From Paracoccus sp. (in: a-proteobacteria) (GTDB lineage Bacteria; Pseudomonadota; Alphaproteobacteria; Rhodobacterales; Rhodobacteraceae): DNA of 6,766 nt. The notes beneath the pieces are model-generated. The model saw nothing but the letters and a program-made list of their open reading frames with translations, did no database searches and had not been told where the DNA came from. The stretch is from the NCBI GenBank assembly GCA_031178645.1, contig JAPSIP010000080.1, positions 1 to 6,766 on the forward strand, written 5' to 3'. Made by a program: the position numbers and the translations under genes. Shown here in pieces: positions 6,320-6,766 of the stretch; position 1 is the stretch's first letter, and every line of letters starts with the position of its first letter.

Positions 6320-6766
6320 ATGAGCATCGAAGCCACCCTGGCCGACAAGGGCATCACCCTTCCCGCCGCGCCCGCGCCCGCCGCGAACTATGTGCCCTTC
6401 GTGCAGACCGGCAACCTGATCTTCGTATCGGGCCAGATCAGCCAGGACGAGAGCGGCCTGATCAAGGGCCGCCTGGGCGACGGCATGTCCGTTGACGAAG
6501 GCGCCGCCGCCGCGCGCCGCTGCGGGCTGGCGCTGATCGCGCAACTGAAGGCCGCCGTGGGCGATCTGGATCGCGTGCGCCGCGTGGTGAAGCTGACGGG
6601 CTTCGTGAACTCGACCCCCGATTTCACGGACCAGCCCAAGGTCATCAACGGCTGCTCGGACCTGATGGTCGAGGTCTTCGGCGATGCCGGCCGCCATGCC
6701 CGTGCCGCCGTATCCGCCCCCGCGCTGCCCCTGGGCGTCGCCGTCGAAATCGAAGCCATCTTCGAG
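6320..6766 (+). CDS. RidA/YjgF/UK114 family protein (3' end outside window)
   Basis: Rid proteins hydrolyse reactive enamine/imine intermediates such as 2-aminoacrylate released by PLP enzymes, protecting cytoplasmic metabolism; older annotations say endoribonuclease L-PSP. The 149 visible residues belong to the longer family type of about 150 residues. Family features are VPFVQTGNLIFVSGQI at 25-40, the central helix with ALIAQLKAAVGDLDRV at 71-86, KLTGFVNST at 91-99, HARAAV at 126-131 and VAVEIEAIFE at 140-149. Arg128 and Glu143 are spaced exactly like Arg105 and Glu120 of the E. coli paralogue TdcF, so deaminase activity is plausible. The frame is open to the window edge; since the family ends soon after this motif, only a few codons should be missing. 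The ATG at 6320 is chosen because AGGA lies five bases upstream. An in-frame ATG at 6308 is less likely, as that ribosome site would fall inside the gene. It is 49 bp from smc and could share its transcript. Confidence 0.92.
   Translation, partial: MSIEATLADKGITLPAAPAPAANYVPFVQTGNLIFVSGQISQDESGLIKGRLGDGMSVDEGAAAARRCGLALIAQLKAAVGDLDRVRRVVKLTGFVNSTPDFTDQPKVINGCSDLMVEVFGDAGRHARAAVSAPALPLGVAVEIEAIFE

Noticed and set aside
3652..6357. Open frame of 901 codons on the minus strand opposite smc
   Set aside because: It is a low-complexity Gly/Gln/Arg/Leu-rich translation with no recognisable domain, created by the strong codon bias of smc. The plus-strand product has every SMC motif.
1..6766. CRISPR arrays, tRNA or rRNA genes, insertion sequences, toxin-antitoxin or phage-defence modules
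   Set aside because: No repeat-spacer pattern, cloverleaf, transposase, terminal inverted repeats or defence-type domain was found on either strand; the coding capacity is fully explained by the six genes listed.

Overview
The window is very GC-rich, especially the long gene on the right, and looks like chromosome from an alphaproteobacterium. The SMC head sequence, the alanine-rich coiled coils and the MogA, LrgAB and Rid sequences together suggest Rhodobacterales, possibly Paracoccus or a close relative. This placement is recognition by eye, not a database result.

Layout from left to right. Positions 1-317 (+) hold the C-terminal two thirds or less of molybdopterin adenylyltransferase (mog). 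A convergent gap of about 120 bp follows, with one inverted repeat. Positions 439-1479 (-) hold a putative family 61 (DUF563) glycosyltransferase whose base composition is clearly lower in GC than its neighbours. An AT-rich spacer separates it from lrgB (1586-2302, -) and lrgA (2295-2675, -), a translationally coupled membrane pair. A 142 bp divergent intergenic region separates lrgA from smc (2818-6270, +). That region carries a plausible sigma70-type promoter for smc whose -35 element overlaps a GANTC (CcrM methylation) site, and a Shine-Dalgarno sequence that fixes a TTG start. After smc there is a short GC-rich hairpin, then a RidA/YjgF-family gene (6320 to the window end, +) that is cut off by the window edge, probably only a few codons from its stop.

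The genes do not form one pathway: they are a molybdenum cofactor step, a surface-glycan type transferase, a small-molecule or holin-like transporter, the chromosome-organising SMC ATPase, and a reactive-enamine deaminase. Only lrgA-lrgB is a convincing operon; the glycosyltransferase lies in the same direction behind it and could be read through.

I looked for a new system and did not find a convincing one. The points most worth checking are the compositionally foreign, isolated glycosyltransferase with its AT-rich upstream region, the GANTC-overlapping smc promoter, and the reduced, glycine-poor SMC hinge.
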